From: Govania unica
GTDB taxonomy: Bacteria > Pseudomonadota > Alphaproteobacteria > Sphingomonadales > Govanellaceae
NCBI RefSeq assembly: GCF_027920805.1
Contig: NZ_JANWOI010000002.1
Span: 1-64,000, forward strand
Direction of reading: 5' to 3'
DNA: 64,000 nucleotides
Shown: positions 15,216 to 24,516 of the stretch, piece by piece
Position numbering within the stretch: the stretch's first letter is position 1
How the letters are laid out: each line of letters begins with the position of its first letter
Made by a program: the position numbers and the translations under genes
Notes under the pieces: model-generated
What the model saw: the letters and a program-made list of their open reading frames with translations, nothing else
Told to the model about the DNA's origin: nothing
Database searches by the model: none

Positions 15216-17372
15216 TTACGTCTGACGGAGGAAGGGCAGACGGCTTGGCCGTCCAAGACCGAGGCGGGCCATGGCGTTGGCGACGGCCGGTGCCGCAGGC
15301 GGCACACCGGGTTCGCCAACACCTGTTGGAGCTTCGCTTGAGGGCAGGACCACCACTTCGATCTCCGGCATTTCATTGATGCGGAGCGACCGGTAGGTAT
15401 CGAAGTTCGATTGCTCCGGGTGACCGTCCTTCAGGGTGATTTCACCATAGAGGGCGTGACCCATGCCAAAGCCGATGCCGCCTTCCATCTGGGCGCGGAT
15501 GATGTCCGGATTGACCGGCTGACCGCAATCGACGGCGCACCAGATTTTATGCACCCGGGGACCGTCCTCGCCTTTGGAGACTTCGGCGATCTGAGCCACA
15601 TAGCTTTTGAAGCTTTTGACGACGGCGACGCCACGGGCGCGGCCATCGGCGGCTGCGGGGCCGGTCCATTTGGCAAGCTCGGCGACGGCGCGCAACACGC
15701 CCGCCGCCCGCGGATTATCGGTCATCAGCGCAAGCCGACCCTGCACCGGATCCTGACCTGCGGCTTCAAGCAGTTCATCGATGAAACATTCGGCGGCATA
15801 TCCAGTGTGCGAATGACCCACCGAGCGCCACCAGGAAATCGGCACTTTGACATCCGGGCTATGCAGCTCGGCGCTGAAATTCGGGATGTCGTACAGCAGC
15901 TCCGACATGCCCTCAAGCGAGGTCGGATCGACGCCGTTTTTGAACGAAGCGGCATAGCGCGGATCTTTCAGGATGGACTGACCAACCGATGTGCTGCTCC
16001 AGGCCTGGACCTTGCCGTCTTTGATCGTGCCGCGCATGCGATGCACGAACAGCGGGCGGTAATAGCCGCCCTGGATATCGTCTTCCCGCGTCCACACCAG
16101 CTTGATCGGCTTGCCCGCGCCGATGGCCTGGGCGACGTGACACATTTCAACGGCGAAATGCGACGTAAGCTGGGAGCGGCGGCCAAAGCTGCCCCCGGCC
16201 AGAAGCGTGTCAATGGTGACGCTCTCTTTCGGAAGACCAAGGGTCTTCGCAATGGCCGTTTGATCGGAGGTTTGCCCCTGGCAGCCATAACGCGCATGGG
16301 CCGTCTTGCCGTCCCAGATCAGCACGCCGTCCAGCGGCTCCATGGGGGCATGGGCGAGATAAGGCAGCACATATTCGCGTTCAATGATTTTCGGGGTATT
16401 TTTGAGCGCGGCTGCGGCATCGCCCTTGGTTCCGGCGACGGCCCCTTGGGTCTGCGCCAGTTTGCGATATTCGGCGATCAGCTCCTCGCTGCCACGCGTT
16501 TCGGCGTTGCTGTCGTCCCAGGTGATCTTGAGCGCCTCGCGCCCCTTGATGGCAGGCCAGGTGCCGGTGGCGTACACTGCCACACCTTCGGGGATTTGCT
16601 TGACGTCGACCACGCCCTTGACCTTGCGGGCCTCGGTCGCATCGAAGCTTTTGACGCTGCCGCCGAAACGGGGCGAGTGGGCGACGACGACGGTCAGCAG
16701 GCCGGGCTCGAAAACATCAAGCCCGAATTGGGCCGTGCCATTGACCTTGCTCGGCGTATCGATGCGCTTGACCGCGCTATCCTTGCCGATCAGGCGGAAT
16801 TGCGACGGGTCTTTGAGCGTCACTGTCTCCGGAACCGGAAGTTTGGCGGCGGCGGCGACGAAGGTCCCGAACGGCGCTGATTTTTTACGCGCCGCGTGGC
16901 TGAGGATGCCTTTGGTGATGGTGATCTCCGCAGCCGGGACTTTCCAGGCATCGGCGGCGGCACTCACTAGCATGGCGCGGGCAGTAGCCCCGGCGCGGCG
17001 CATCTGGTCATAGGAATTGGCTATGGCGCTTGACCCGCCGGTGCCCTGGGAACCTAAGCGCAGGTTTTTATAAATCTCCTGGATCGCAGGCGCGGATTCA
17101 GCCTTCATCTGGGCCCAGTCGGCATCCATTTCCTCGGCCACGAGGGTGGTGAGGCCAGTGTAGGGGCCCTGACCGAATTCGATATGCTTGACGATGACGG
17201 TGACGCTGCTGTCCGGGGCAACGCGCACGAAGGCGTTCGGCACGAAGGGCGCGGTCTTGGATGCGGCGGTGGCGGCATGACTTCCGCCGAGCGGCAGCGT
17301 CATGCCGATGACGAGACCTGCCATGCCCTGAAGGGTGGCGCGGCGGCTCAGTTTCATATCATATTCGGTCAT
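15216..17372 (-). CDS. Xanthine dehydrogenase-family molybdopterin-binding subunit (IorB-like), Tat-exported
   Basis: 718 aa. Residues 6-30 (KLSRRATLQGMAGLVIGMTL) form a twin-arginine signal. The rest follows the isoquinoline 1-oxidoreductase beta-subunit type of molybdenum hydroxylase: VVKHIEFGQGPYTGLTTLVA, GQGTGGSS-like GSQGTGGSSA, YLAHAPMEPLDG, LLAGGSFGRRSQ and the terminal GVGEPGVPPAAPAVANA with the active-site glutamate. It oxidises aldehydes or N-heterocycles by water-derived oxygen; the real substrate is unknown. The partner 2Fe-2S subunit is encoded two bases upstream on the same strand and would be carried out with it by Tat. No cytochrome c or FAD subunit is nearby. Confidence 0.92.
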   Translation of the reverse strand: MTEYDMKLSRRATLQGMAGLVIGMTLPLGGSHAATAASKTAPFVPNAFVRVAPDSSVTVIVKHIEFGQGPYTGLTTLVAEEMDADWAQMKAESAPAIQEIYKNLRLGSQGTGGSSAIANSYDQMRRAGATARAMLVSAAADAWKVPAAEITITKGILSHAARKKSAPFGTFVAAAAKLPVPETVTLKDPSQFRLIGKDSAVKRIDTPSKVNGTAQFGLDVFEPGLLTVVVAHSPRFGGSVKSFDATEARKVKGVVDVKQIPEGVAVYATGTWPAIKGREALKITWDDSNAETRGSEELIAEYRKLAQTQGAVAGTKGDAAAALKNTPKIIEREYVLPYLAHAPMEPLDGVLIWDGKTAHARYGCQGQTSDQTAIAKTLGLPKESVTIDTLLAGGSFGRRSQLTSHFAVEMCHVAQAIGAGKPIKLVWTREDDIQGGYYRPLFVHRMRGTIKDGKVQAWSSTSVGQSILKDPRYAASFKNGVDPTSLEGMSELLYDIPNFSAELHSPDVKVPISWWRSVGHSHTGYAAECFIDELLEAAGQDPVQGRLALMTDNPRAAGVLRAVAELAKWTGPAAADGRARGVAVVKSFKSYVAQIAEVSKGEDGPRVHKIWCAVDCGQPVNPDIIRAQMEGGIGFGMGHALYGEITLKDGHPEQSNFDTYRSLRINEMPEIEVVVLPSSEAPTGVGEPGVPPAAPAVANAMARLGLGRPSRLPFLRQT

Positions 17373-17374
17373 GA

Positions 17375-17836
17375 TCAGGCCTCCAGCGCTTGGGCGGCGT
17401 CTTTGATCGCGGCCCGGATGCGGACATAGGTGGCGCAGCGGCAGATATTGCCTTCCATGGCGTCGTCAATGTCCTTGTCGGTGGGTTTTTTATTGTCGCG
17501 CAGCAAAGCCACGGCGCTCATGATCTGGCCCGACTGGCAATAGCCGCATTGCGGCACGTCGCGAGCGATCCAGGCGGCCTGCACGGCCTTGGCTTCGCGG
17601 CTGTTGATGGCTTCGATGGTGGTGATGGCCGAGCTGCCGATGCTGTCGACGGGGGTCGAACAGGCGCGCGCCGGGCTGTTGTCGATATGCACCGTGCAGG
17701 CGCCGCATTGCGCGATGCCGCAGCCGAATTTCGTGCCGGTCAGATGCAGTGTATCCCGCAACACCCACAACAGGGGCGTATCGCCATCGACATCGACTTT
17801 ATGGGTTTTTCCATTGATATTCAGGCTGTAGGACAT
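17375..17836 (-). CDS. 2Fe-2S subunit of molybdenum hydroxylase (IorA-like)
   Basis: 153 aa. The plant-type 2Fe-2S cluster ligands are C39, C44, C47 and C59 (KFGCGIAQCGACTVH ... RACST); the second cluster uses C97, C100, C132 and C134 (QCGYCQSGQ ... GNICRCATY). It passes electrons from the molybdenum cofactor subunit. The ATG at 17836 (MSYSLNING) fits the family start and follows GATGAGGCGATC; the frame is open 11 codons further. It has no signal of its own and so probably travels with the Tat-signalled large subunit. Confidence 0.94.
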   Translation of the reverse strand: MSYSLNINGKTHKVDVDGDTPLLWVLRDTLHLTGTKFGCGIAQCGACTVHIDNSPARACSTPVDSIGSSAITTIEAINSREAKAVQAAWIARDVPQCGYCQSGQIMSAVALLRDNKKPTDKDIDDAMEGNICRCATYVRIRAAIKDAAQALEA

Positions 17837-17921
17837 GATCGCCTCATCGTGTTTGCATCGAGTGGACACCCTAGCATGAAACGGCTGCAGGGTGACTGAG
17901 GAAGTGACAATATGCCGCCGT

Positions 17922-18719
17922 TCAGGCAGGCCGCGCGGCGCGCAGCAGATAGTTCACGGCAAGACTGTGGGACAGCCGCCAGCGCTCGGCTCCAAAGGGA
18001 GCATAGCTCATGCCCTGCAATCGTTCCACCGCCAGGCCATGACGGCGCAGGATGGCATGAAGTTCATCCGGCTTGCGGAAGCGGCGCCAGCGATGGGTGC
18101 CGCGCGGCACCAGACCCAGCAGATATTCCGCCCCAAGAATGCCAAAAAGATAGCTTTGGATGGTGCGGTTGAGGGTGGCGACGAACAGCAGTCCGCCCGG
18201 ATGCACAAGGCGGCAAAGGGCACCCATGAAACTGTCGAGATCGGCCACATGTTCAACGACTTCAAGGCCAAGCACCACGTCAAAGCGTTGCCCGCGCGTG
18301 GCCAAAGCCTCGGCGGCCTCGAACCGGTAATCGATGGCGAGGCCGGATTTCTGGGCGTGAATGCGGGCGATCGAGATATTGCGCTGGACCACATCGATGC
18401 CGGTCACTTCGGCACCAAGCCGGGCCAGCGGCTCGGCGGCTAAACCACCCCCGCAGCCCACATCCAGAATACGCAGGCCCTCAAGCGGGCGACCGTTTCC
18501 AGTATCGGGCCGGGGCCAGCGGCGCTCAATGGCCTCGATGATCGGGCGCAGGCGGGCGGCGTTCAGCTCATGCAGCGGCTTGAAGGGCCCGCTCCGATCC
18601 CACCAACGGTCGGCCAGATCGGCAAATTTCCGGGTTTCCGCAGCATCGATGCTGGCGGCGCTTGGGTCGGGGAGATCATCAGAATTTCGCATGGCGGCAT
18701 TATCGATGAGAACCGCCAT
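17922..18719 (-). CDS. ubiG: Ubiquinone biosynthesis O-methyltransferase
   Basis: 265 aa. UbiG does both O-methylations of the ubiquinone ring using SAM. RKFADLADRWWDRSGPFKPL and the NAARLRPIIE segment are the family opening; LRILDVGCGGGLAAEPLARL is the SAM motif I, VLGLEVVEHVAD the post-motif, and HRWRRFRKPDELHAILRRHG the UbiG-specific C-terminal block. ATG start; a Met at residue 10 is an alternative. Separate from the other ubi genes of the window (ubiD, ubiA at 46.6-49.7 kb). Confidence 0.95.
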   Translation of the reverse strand: MAVLIDNAAMRNSDDLPDPSAASIDAAETRKFADLADRWWDRSGPFKPLHELNAARLRPIIEAIERRWPRPDTGNGRPLEGLRILDVGCGGGLAAEPLARLGAEVTGIDVVQRNISIARIHAQKSGLAIDYRFEAAEALATRGQRFDVVLGLEVVEHVADLDSFMGALCRLVHPGGLLFVATLNRTIQSYLFGILGAEYLLGLVPRGTHRWRRFRKPDELHAILRRHGLAVERLQGMSYAPFGAERWRLSHSLAVNYLLRAARPA

Positions 18720-18747
18720 GGGATCAATGGTTTCCGTTTTGATTTCC

Positions 18748-18832
18748 TGTCATGCGCGGGCTTGACCCGCGTATCCATGGTGCCGGTGGCTGGGCCCGAA
18801 GATGGATTGCCGGGTCAAGCCCGGCAATGACA
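18748..18832. repeat. Type I stem-loop pair, copy 1
   Basis: TGTCAT, stem with CGCGGG/CCCGCG, CCAT; 23-base spacer; ATGGAT, stem with GCCGGG/CCCGGC, ATGACA. The two hairpins have different stems. One mismatch in the first stem. Confidence 0.9.
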
Positions 18833-18940
18833 GGGATAGGGTGTGCCAGGGGATAGGAAAGCCTGCCCCAGTCAGCCTCATTGAAGAGAACCGCAGTGGA
18901 ACCAATGGGTTCTGTTTGGAGGTGGACGGTCTTAATTTCC

Positions 18941-19028
18941 TGTCATACGCGGGCTTGACCCGCGTATCCATGGCGCCGCTGGTAGCTGGGCCCGAAGATG
19001 GATTGCCGGGTCAGGCCCGGCAATGACA
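18941..19028. repeat. Type I stem-loop pair, copy 2
   Basis: 88 bases with the same structure as the copy at 18748. The first stem is fully paired here (ATACGCGGG/CCCGCGTAT); the loop of the second hairpin is TCAGG, not TCAAG. The spacer is 26 bases. Confidence 0.9.
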
Positions 19029-19059
19029 GGGAAGCAGGGGAGGGCTGGACTAGTCAGCC

Positions 19060-19395
19060 TCAGACCGCAAATGACGTGCCGCAGCCACAGGATGCGGTGG
19101 CGTTGGGGTTTCTGACCTGAAACGTCGAGCCCGAAAGATCCTGCACGAAGTCGATTTCCACGCCTTCAAGGAAGGGCAGCGAGATGCTGTCCACAAGCAC
19201 GGTGATGCCGTGATCCTCGATCACAAGATCGTCATCCTGCACGGTTTCGTCAAAGCTGAAGCCATACTGAAAGCCGGAACAGCCGCCGCCGGAGACGGCA
19301 AGCCGCAATTTCAGCGCCGGGTTTTTTTGCTTTTCAATCAGTTGAAGCACGCGCTTGGCGGCATTTTGGGTGACTGACAGAGGATGGCTGGTCAT
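19060..19395 (-). CDS. erpA: Iron-sulfur cluster insertion protein ErpA (A-type carrier)
   Basis: 111 aa. The A-type carrier cysteines are visible: C39 (VSGGGCSGFQYGF), C103 and C105 (ASCGCGTSF). It hands Fe-S clusters to target proteins in the cytoplasm. The start at 19395 (MTSHPLSVTQNA) matches the family; the open frame continues upstream but without family resemblance. No strong ribosome-binding site is visible. It is divergent from dgt, 144 bases away. Confidence 0.95.
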   Translation of the reverse strand: MTSHPLSVTQNAAKRVLQLIEKQKNPALKLRLAVSGGGCSGFQYGFSFDETVQDDDLVIEDHGITVLVDSISLPFLEGVEIDFVQDLSGSTFQVRNPNATASCGCGTSFAV

Positions 19396-19539
19396 AAACG
19401 GGTCCAATGCAAGACGAAGCTCGCTTATATGTAGGTCATCGGCGGGGAGTGTCAATGGTGAGGGGCAATGGCAGCCCGGGGCGAGCGGAGGTGGCAATCA
19501 GGCTTTGACGGCATGGGGCCCACAGTTTAGTCTCGCGCC

Positions 19540-20748
19540 ATGCAAGAACGTCCGGGTCCCTATCGGTTTCATATGGTTCAGCGTTATGCGCCCTTCGCGA
19601 GCAAGCCGGGCGAGACGCGGGGTCGACTTTACCCTGAAGCCGAAAGTCAGACGCGCTCGCCCTATCAGCGCGACCGCGACCGCATTATCCATTCTTCGGC
19701 CTTCCGCAGGCTCAAGCACAAGACCCAGGTCTTTGTTTATCACGAGGGCGATTATTATCGCACCCGGCTGACCCATTCGATCGAGGTGGCACAGATCGCC
19801 CGCAGCATTTCGCGGGTGTTCGGCCTTAATGAGGATCTGGCCGAGGCGCTGTCGCTCGCCCATGATTTCGGTCATACGCCCTTTGGCCATGCGGGCGAGG
19901 ATGCGCTGGATGCGGCCATGGCCCCCTTTGGCGGCTTTGATCACAATGCCCAGTCGCTTAGGGTGGTGACCCGGCTTGAGGAACGTTATGCCGAGTTCCA
20001 GGGCCTCAATCTGACCTGGGAGACCCTTGAGGGCCTCGCCAAGCATAACGGCCCGCTATGTCAGCCGGGCGGGGCGCGCAGCCTGCCGATCGGCATCAGC
20101 GACTATGTGCGCGAACATGATCTCGAACTTCACACCTATGCCGGGGCTGAGGCGCAGGTGGCGGCCATCGCCGACGATATCGCCTATAACAATCATGATA
20201 TCGAAGACGGCGTGCGGGCCGGGCTCTTTACCCTCGATGACATGATCGGCGTGCCGCTCGTGGCCGAGGTGCTCGCCACTGTGGATCTGGCCTACCCTAC
20301 GCTCGACAAGGGGCGGCGCATTCATGAGACGGTGCGGCGGCTCATCAATCACATGGTCGAAGACATCATTCACGAGACGGCGCGGCGGCTTGAACAGCTC
20401 GATCCGCAGACGGCGACGGATATCCGCATGGCCGACCGGCCCATGGTCGCTTTCTCGGACTATATGGCGGAACAGGACCGGCTGCTGAAAAGCTTCTTGA
20501 AAATCCACATGTACCGCCATTACAAGGTAAACCGTATGGCCAGCAAGGCGCGCCGTGTGGTGCGGGAGCTGTTTGATCTTTATCACGCCGAACCGAATTG
20601 CCTGCCGACCGAATGGTTTGCGAAAATTGATGGTCTGGACGAGACCGGGCGGGCACGGGTGGTGGCGGACTTTATCGCGGGCATGACCGACAGTTATGCC
20701 CTTTTGGAACATAAACGGCTTTTTGACGTATCGACTTTCACATTATGA
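19540..20748 (+). CDS. dgt: dGTPase-like deoxyguanosinetriphosphate triphosphohydrolase
   Basis: 402 aa. HD-domain phosphohydrolase with [20 protein letters not shown], the metal ligands H79 ([15 protein letters not shown]), H108-D109 ([15 protein letters not shown]) and a later D ([14 protein letters not shown]). It splits dNTPs into nucleoside and triphosphate. It starts the long plus-strand run; its TGA overlaps the ATG of argS (ATGA), a translational coupling typical of this pair in alphaproteobacteria. Confidence 0.95.
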   Translation: MQERPGPYRFHMVQRYAPFASKPGETRGRLYPEAESQTRSPYQRDRDRIIHSSAFRRLKHKTQVFVYHEGDYYRTRLTHSIEVAQIARSISRVFGLNEDLAEALSLAHDFGHTPFGHAGEDALDAAMAPFGGFDHNAQSLRVVTRLEERYAEFQGLNLTWETLEGLAKHNGPLCQPGGARSLPIGISDYVREHDLELHTYAGAEAQVAAIADDIAYNNHDIEDGVRAGLFTLDDMIGVPLVAEVLATVDLAYPTLDKGRRIHETVRRLINHMVEDIIHETARRLEQLDPQTATDIRMADRPMVAFSDYMAEQDRLLKSFLKIHMYRHYKVNRMASKARRVVRELFDLYHAEPNCLPTEWFAKIDGLDETGRARVVADFIAGMTDSYALLEHKRLFDVSTFTL

Positions 20749-22499
20749 ACATATACGCGCATTTTTCTTCGATCATCGCTCGTCATCTGGCTGCTCTGGT
20801 GGCCGCAGGCGAGCTTCCCGCAGGGCTTGAAGGCTACGGCTTCACGGTTGAGCCGCCGCGCGATCCGTCGCATGGCGATCTTGCCACCAACGTGGCCATG
20901 GTGCTGGCCAAACCGGCGGGCAGCAATCCACGCGCCATCGCCGACAAGCTTGCCGGGCTGCTGCGGGCCGAGCCTGATGTGACGGCGGTCGACGTGGCCG
21001 GGCCGGGCTTCATCAATATCCGGCTCCGGGATGATTTCATCCGCGCCCGGGTGCCGGAAATCCTGCGCGAAGGGACCGATTACGGCAATTCCGCGCTCGG
21101 TTCTGGGCAGAAGTTCAACGTTGAATATGTTTCGGCCAACCCGACCGGCCCCATGCATGTGGGCCATTGCCGGGGTGCGGTGTTTGGCGACGCGCTGGCG
21201 ACCCTGTTGGTCAAGGCGGGCTATGATGTGACCCGCGAATATTACATCAATGACGCGGGCGGGCAGGTCGATGTTTTGGCGCGTTCGGCGTTTCTGCGCT
21301 ACCGCGAGGCGCTTGGTGAGGATATCGGGGAAATCCCCCAGGGCTTTTATCCGGGCGATTATCTGAAGGACGTGGGTCTGGCCCTTGTGGCCGTGTTCGG
21401 CCGAACCATCCGCGCCATGGACGAGGCCGAATGGCTGCCCATCGTGCGCGAATTCGCCATCGAAGCCATGATGAAGATGATCCGCGACGATCTTTTGGCG
21501 CTTGGCATCAAGCATGACGTGTTTTTCTCGGAACGCAGTCTTCATACCGACGGCCGGGTGCAGGACGCGCTTGATGCGCTGAAGGCCAAGGGGCTGATCT
21601 ATACCGGCGTGCTTGAGCCGCCGAAAGGCAAAACGCCCGAGGATTGGGAGCCGCGCCCGCAGACCCTGTTCAAAGCCACCGAGTTCGGCGATGACGTCGA
21701 CCGCCCGGTGCAGAAATCGGACGGCAGCTGGACCTATTTCGCCGGCGACATGGCCTATCACTACGACAAGATTCAGCGTGGCTTCAGCCATATGATCGAC
21801 GTCTTCGGCGCCGACCATGGCGGCTATGTGAAGCGCATGCAGGCGGTGGTGAAGGCGCTGTCGGGCGGTGAAGCCGATCTCGACGTCAAGATCATCCAGC
21901 TGGTGAAGCTGTGGAAGAACGGTGAACCGTTCAAAATGTCCAAGCGTTCCGGTAGTTTCGTGACCTTGCGCGATGTGGTCGACGAAGTCGGCAAGGGCGT
22001 TGTGCGGTTCATCATGCTGACGCGCAAAAACGACGCGCCGCTTGATTTCGACTTTGCCAAAGTCACCGAACAGTCGCGCGACAACCCGGTGTTCTATGTG
22101 CAATATGCCCATGCCCGGGTGATGTCGGTCATGCGCAAGGCGGCGGAGGCTCTGCCGGGCGTCGATCTGTCCGACGCGGCGCTTGCAGGCGCGGATCTTG
22201 GCCGTCTGATCGACGGTTCGGAAATCGCGCTGGTCAAGATGCTTGCCTATTGGCCGAAGCTGATTGAATCGGCGGCGGTGGCCCATGAGCCGCATCGCGT
22301 TGCCTTTTACCTTTATGACCTCGCGTCGGAATTCCACGGGCTCTGGAACAAGGGCAATGAGGATCCGTCGCTGCGCTTCCTGATTGACGGCGACAAGGAT
22401 GTCACCCTGGCCCGTCTTGCGCTTATTCGTGCAGTTGCCGTAACCGTTGCTTCGGGTCTTGCGGTGCTGGGCGTCGAACCCCTTGATGAGATGCACTGA
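20745..22499 (+). CDS. argS: Arginine--tRNA ligase
   Basis: 584 aa, full length. Class I synthetase: the HIGH motif appears as HVGH in [20 protein letters not shown] and the KMSKS motif as KMSKR in [16 protein letters not shown]. The N-terminal Add1 region (residues about 1-90) and the C-terminal DALR anticodon-binding part (from about residue 445) are present. It overlaps dgt by four bases and is followed by the SPOR gene after 14 bases. Confidence 0.98.
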   Translation: MNIYAHFSSIIARHLAALVAAGELPAGLEGYGFTVEPPRDPSHGDLATNVAMVLAKPAGSNPRAIADKLAGLLRAEPDVTAVDVAGPGFINIRLRDDFIRARVPEILREGTDYGNSALGSGQKFNVEYVSANPTGPMHVGHCRGAVFGDALATLLVKAGYDVTREYYINDAGGQVDVLARSAFLRYREALGEDIGEIPQGFYPGDYLKDVGLALVAVFGRTIRAMDEAEWLPIVREFAIEAMMKMIRDDLLALGIKHDVFFSERSLHTDGRVQDALDALKAKGLIYTGVLEPPKGKTPEDWEPRPQTLFKATEFGDDVDRPVQKSDGSWTYFAGDMAYHYDKIQRGFSHMIDVFGADHGGYVKRMQAVVKALSGGEADLDVKIIQLVKLWKNGEPFKMSKRSGSFVTLRDVVDEVGKGVVRFIMLTRKNDAPLDFDFAKVTEQSRDNPVFYVQYAHARVMSVMRKAAEALPGVDLSDAALAGADLGRLIDGSEIALVKMLAYWPKLIESAAVAHEPHRVAFYLYDLASEFHGLWNKGNEDPSLRFLIDGDKDVTLARLALIRAVAVTVASGLAVLGVEPLDEMH

Positions 22500-22513
22500 G
22501 CAGGCGATCCGAC

Positions 22514-23338
22514 ATGAGTAGAGTGGACGAGACCCGCGAACCCTGGCTTCGCGCCGTTGATCCGGATGAGGAAGGCCCTTCCTGGATCGAGAGCTATCGC
22601 AAACATATCCTGGTGACGGCTGCTTTGGTGCTGGTCGCCTTTGGTGGGGCCATCTGGTACGCCTATCAGGCGGGTGGCGGGGCCATGGGCGATGCGCCGC
22701 TGGTCGCCGCGCCCGATGGCACATACCGCCACAAGCCCGAGGATCCGGGCGGACTGACGGTGCCTGACCGCGACAAGCTGGTCTATAACCGCGTCAATGG
22801 CGCGCCGGGTGCCGAGGACGTGCATCTGCGCCCCGGGCCAGAATTGCCCATGGACAAGCCCGAGCCTGCGGCGACCGAAGATATCGGCGGCGGCGTGGGT
22901 GACGGTGAGCCCGCCCTGATTGATCCACTCGGTGAAGGCGCGCCTTCAGCCGCCGTGGTCGAGGACCATACACCGGTACCGCCCCCAGCAACTCCTGCGC
23001 CTGCATCTGTTCCGGCGCCAAGCGTGGCTGTGCCGGTTCCACCCGCTCCGGTGAAAGAGCCAGCCAAGATCGCAGCGAAACCTGCAGCCGGTGGCCATTA
23101 TATGCTTCAGCTCGGGGCCTTTGGCACCCAGGCGGCGGCGGACGGGGCCTGGGCGGCGGCGCAAAAGAAATTTCCGGCAGCTCTCGGGGGTCTCAGCCGC
23201 GATATCGACCAGCTGAGCCGCGACGGCAAGACGCTCTACCGCCTGCGCGGGTCGAGCTTCGCCGACAAGGCCGCAGCGGACGCCGCCTGCGCCCAACTGA
23301 AAGCCGGAAGTCACGCCTGTTTCGTGGCTGCCAAGTAA
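22514..23338 (+). CDS. SPOR domain membrane protein
   Basis: 274 aa. The N-terminus is cytoplasmic, with one transmembrane helix at about 32-51 (ILVTAALVLVAFGGAIWYAY). A Pro/Ala-rich periplasmic linker at 155-190 leads to a C-terminal SPOR domain (YMLQLGAFGTQAAADGAWAA ... LYRLRGSSFADKAAADAACA) that should bind denuded glycan strands at the division site. It lies between argS and nagZ, the usual place for this gene in the class. Confidence 0.93.
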   Translation: MSRVDETREPWLRAVDPDEEGPSWIESYRKHILVTAALVLVAFGGAIWYAYQAGGGAMGDAPLVAAPDGTYRHKPEDPGGLTVPDRDKLVYNRVNGAPGAEDVHLRPGPELPMDKPEPAATEDIGGGVGDGEPALIDPLGEGAPSAAVVEDHTPVPPPATPAPASVPAPSVAVPVPPAPVKEPAKIAAKPAAGGHYMLQLGAFGTQAAADGAWAAAQKKFPAALGGLSRDIDQLSRDGKTLYRLRGSSFADKAAADAACAQLKAGSHACFVAAK

Positions 23339-23375
23339 GTAAGCTGTCAAAGCCGGGGGCCTACTTCGGCCAAGC

Positions 23376-23450
23376 CTGGATTCCCGCCTGCGCGGGAATG
23401 ACGGTAAAGAGGATTAATTTGGTGTCATCCTCGCGCAAGCGGGGATCCAT
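23376..23450. repeat. Two short palindromic repeats of a fourth family
   Basis: 23376-23405 reads TGGATTCCCGCC, then TGCGCGGGAATGACGGT (stem ATTCCCGC/GCGGGAAT). 23422-23450 reads GTGTCATCCTCGCGCAAGCG, then GGGGATCCAT, in the opposite orientation and less perfect. The shared ends TGGAT and ATGAC match those of the type I elements. They fill the gap between the SPOR gene and nagZ. Confidence 0.75.
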
Positions 23451-23493
23451 CTTTGACCATCACAGCGTAACGTCGACCAAAACAGGGATCAGA

Positions 23494-24516
23494 ATGCCGA
23501 AACCGATTATCGTGGATTGCACAGGCGAAAGGCTGACCGCCGAGGAGCGTGCGCTTTATCGCGATCTCAATCCTTATGGGTTCATCCTGTTCGGCCGCCA
23601 CACCAGCACGCCGGAACAGGTGCGGGCTCTGGTGGCGGATCTGTGGGAGGCGGTGCAGCGTCCGGCGTCGGTGTTCATCGATCAGGAAGGCGGCCGTGTG
23701 GCGCGGCTTGGGGCCCCGCATTGGCGGCGGCCTCCGGCGGCCTGGTGCTTTGCCGAGCTTGCCGCGCGTGATCCGGAGGCTGCGGTCCGTGCAGTGTGGC
23801 TCAACAGCCGCCTGATCGCCGCCGACCTGACGGCGCTTGGGATCACGGTGGATTGCCTGCCGGTGCTGGATCTGAGATTGCCGGGAGCCCATGACATTAT
23901 TGGCAACCGCGCTTATGGGGCGACCCCCGAAGCCGTGGTGACGCTGGCCCGCGCCGCCGCCGAAGGGCTGATGGCGGGCGGCGTACTGCCGGTGGCGAAA
24001 CATATTCCGGGCCATGGCCGGGCCGAAAGCGACAGTCATCACGAACTGCCGGTGGTGACGGCTTCGCTGGACGAGCTGCGGCGCACGGATTTCCGCCCCT
24101 TTGCCGAGCTCAACCGCCTGCCCATCGCCATGACCGCCCATATCACCTATACGGCGATCGATCCTGACCGTCCGGCGACGCTGTCGCCGCGGGTGATCAA
24201 TGATATCATCCGGGGTGAAATCGGGTTTCGCGGCGTGCTGGTCAGCGACGACCTGACCATGAAGGCCCTGAAGGGTGCGCTGCCGGATCTCGCGCTTGAG
24301 ACCATGGCGGCTGGCTGTGACCTCGCACTTCTCTGCAACGCCTCGTTCGAGGATCGGCGCGCGGTGCTTGAGACGGTGGACGATATTTCCGCCCTCAGCC
24401 TCAAAGCCATCAATCGCTATATGGTGCCGCGTCCTGCCGCGCGCTGTGCGGTGGCGGAGCTTACGGCGGAACTGGATGATCTGATGGCCGATGTGCCGGG
24501 GTATGAGGTAGCGTAA
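23494..24516 (+). CDS. nagZ: Beta-N-acetylhexosaminidase (family GH3)
   Basis: 340 aa. It removes GlcNAc from anhydro-muropeptides in cytoplasmic cell-wall recycling. GH3/NagZ features are DQEGGRVARL, the catalytic loop KHIPGHGRAESDSHHELP at 169-186 (His and Asp acid/base dyad) and GVLVSDDLTMKALKGAL with the nucleophile aspartate. The ATG at 23494 fits the family start (MPKPIIVDC); the open frame extends 32 codons into the repeat region. The stop TAA overlaps the start of the next gene by one base. Confidence 0.95.
   Translation: MPKPIIVDCTGERLTAEERALYRDLNPYGFILFGRHTSTPEQVRALVADLWEAVQRPASVFIDQEGGRVARLGAPHWRRPPAAWCFAELAARDPEAAVRAVWLNSRLIAADLTALGITVDCLPVLDLRLPGAHDIIGNRAYGATPEAVVTLARAAAEGLMAGGVLPVAKHIPGHGRAESDSHHELPVVTASLDELRRTDFRPFAELNRLPIAMTAHITYTAIDPDRPATLSPRVINDIIRGEIGFRGVLVSDDLTMKALKGALPDLALETMAAGCDLALLCNASFEDRRAVLETVDDISALSLKAINRYMVPRPAARCAVAELTAELDDLMADVPGYEVA

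Larger units (their letters stand above)
18708..19053. repeat. Diverged tandem duplication holding two paired stem-loop elements
   Basis: The first unit runs from 18708 to 18885 and the second from 18886 to about 19053. Both start GAGAACCGC, contain TTTCCTGTCAT, the same facing pair of stem-loops with GCTGGGCCCGAAGATGGATT between them, and end near GTCAGCCTCA. The first unit starts inside ubiG (its first codons), and the second ends at the erpA stop. The second has about 15 additional bases before the first hairpin. This explains most of the 340-base gap; nothing else is seen. Confidence 0.85.

Noticed and set aside
20694-22724. 676-codon minus-strand frame
   Set aside because: It is antisense to argS and the SPOR gene, with a His/Arg-rich composition typical of GC-rich shadow frames and no family motif.
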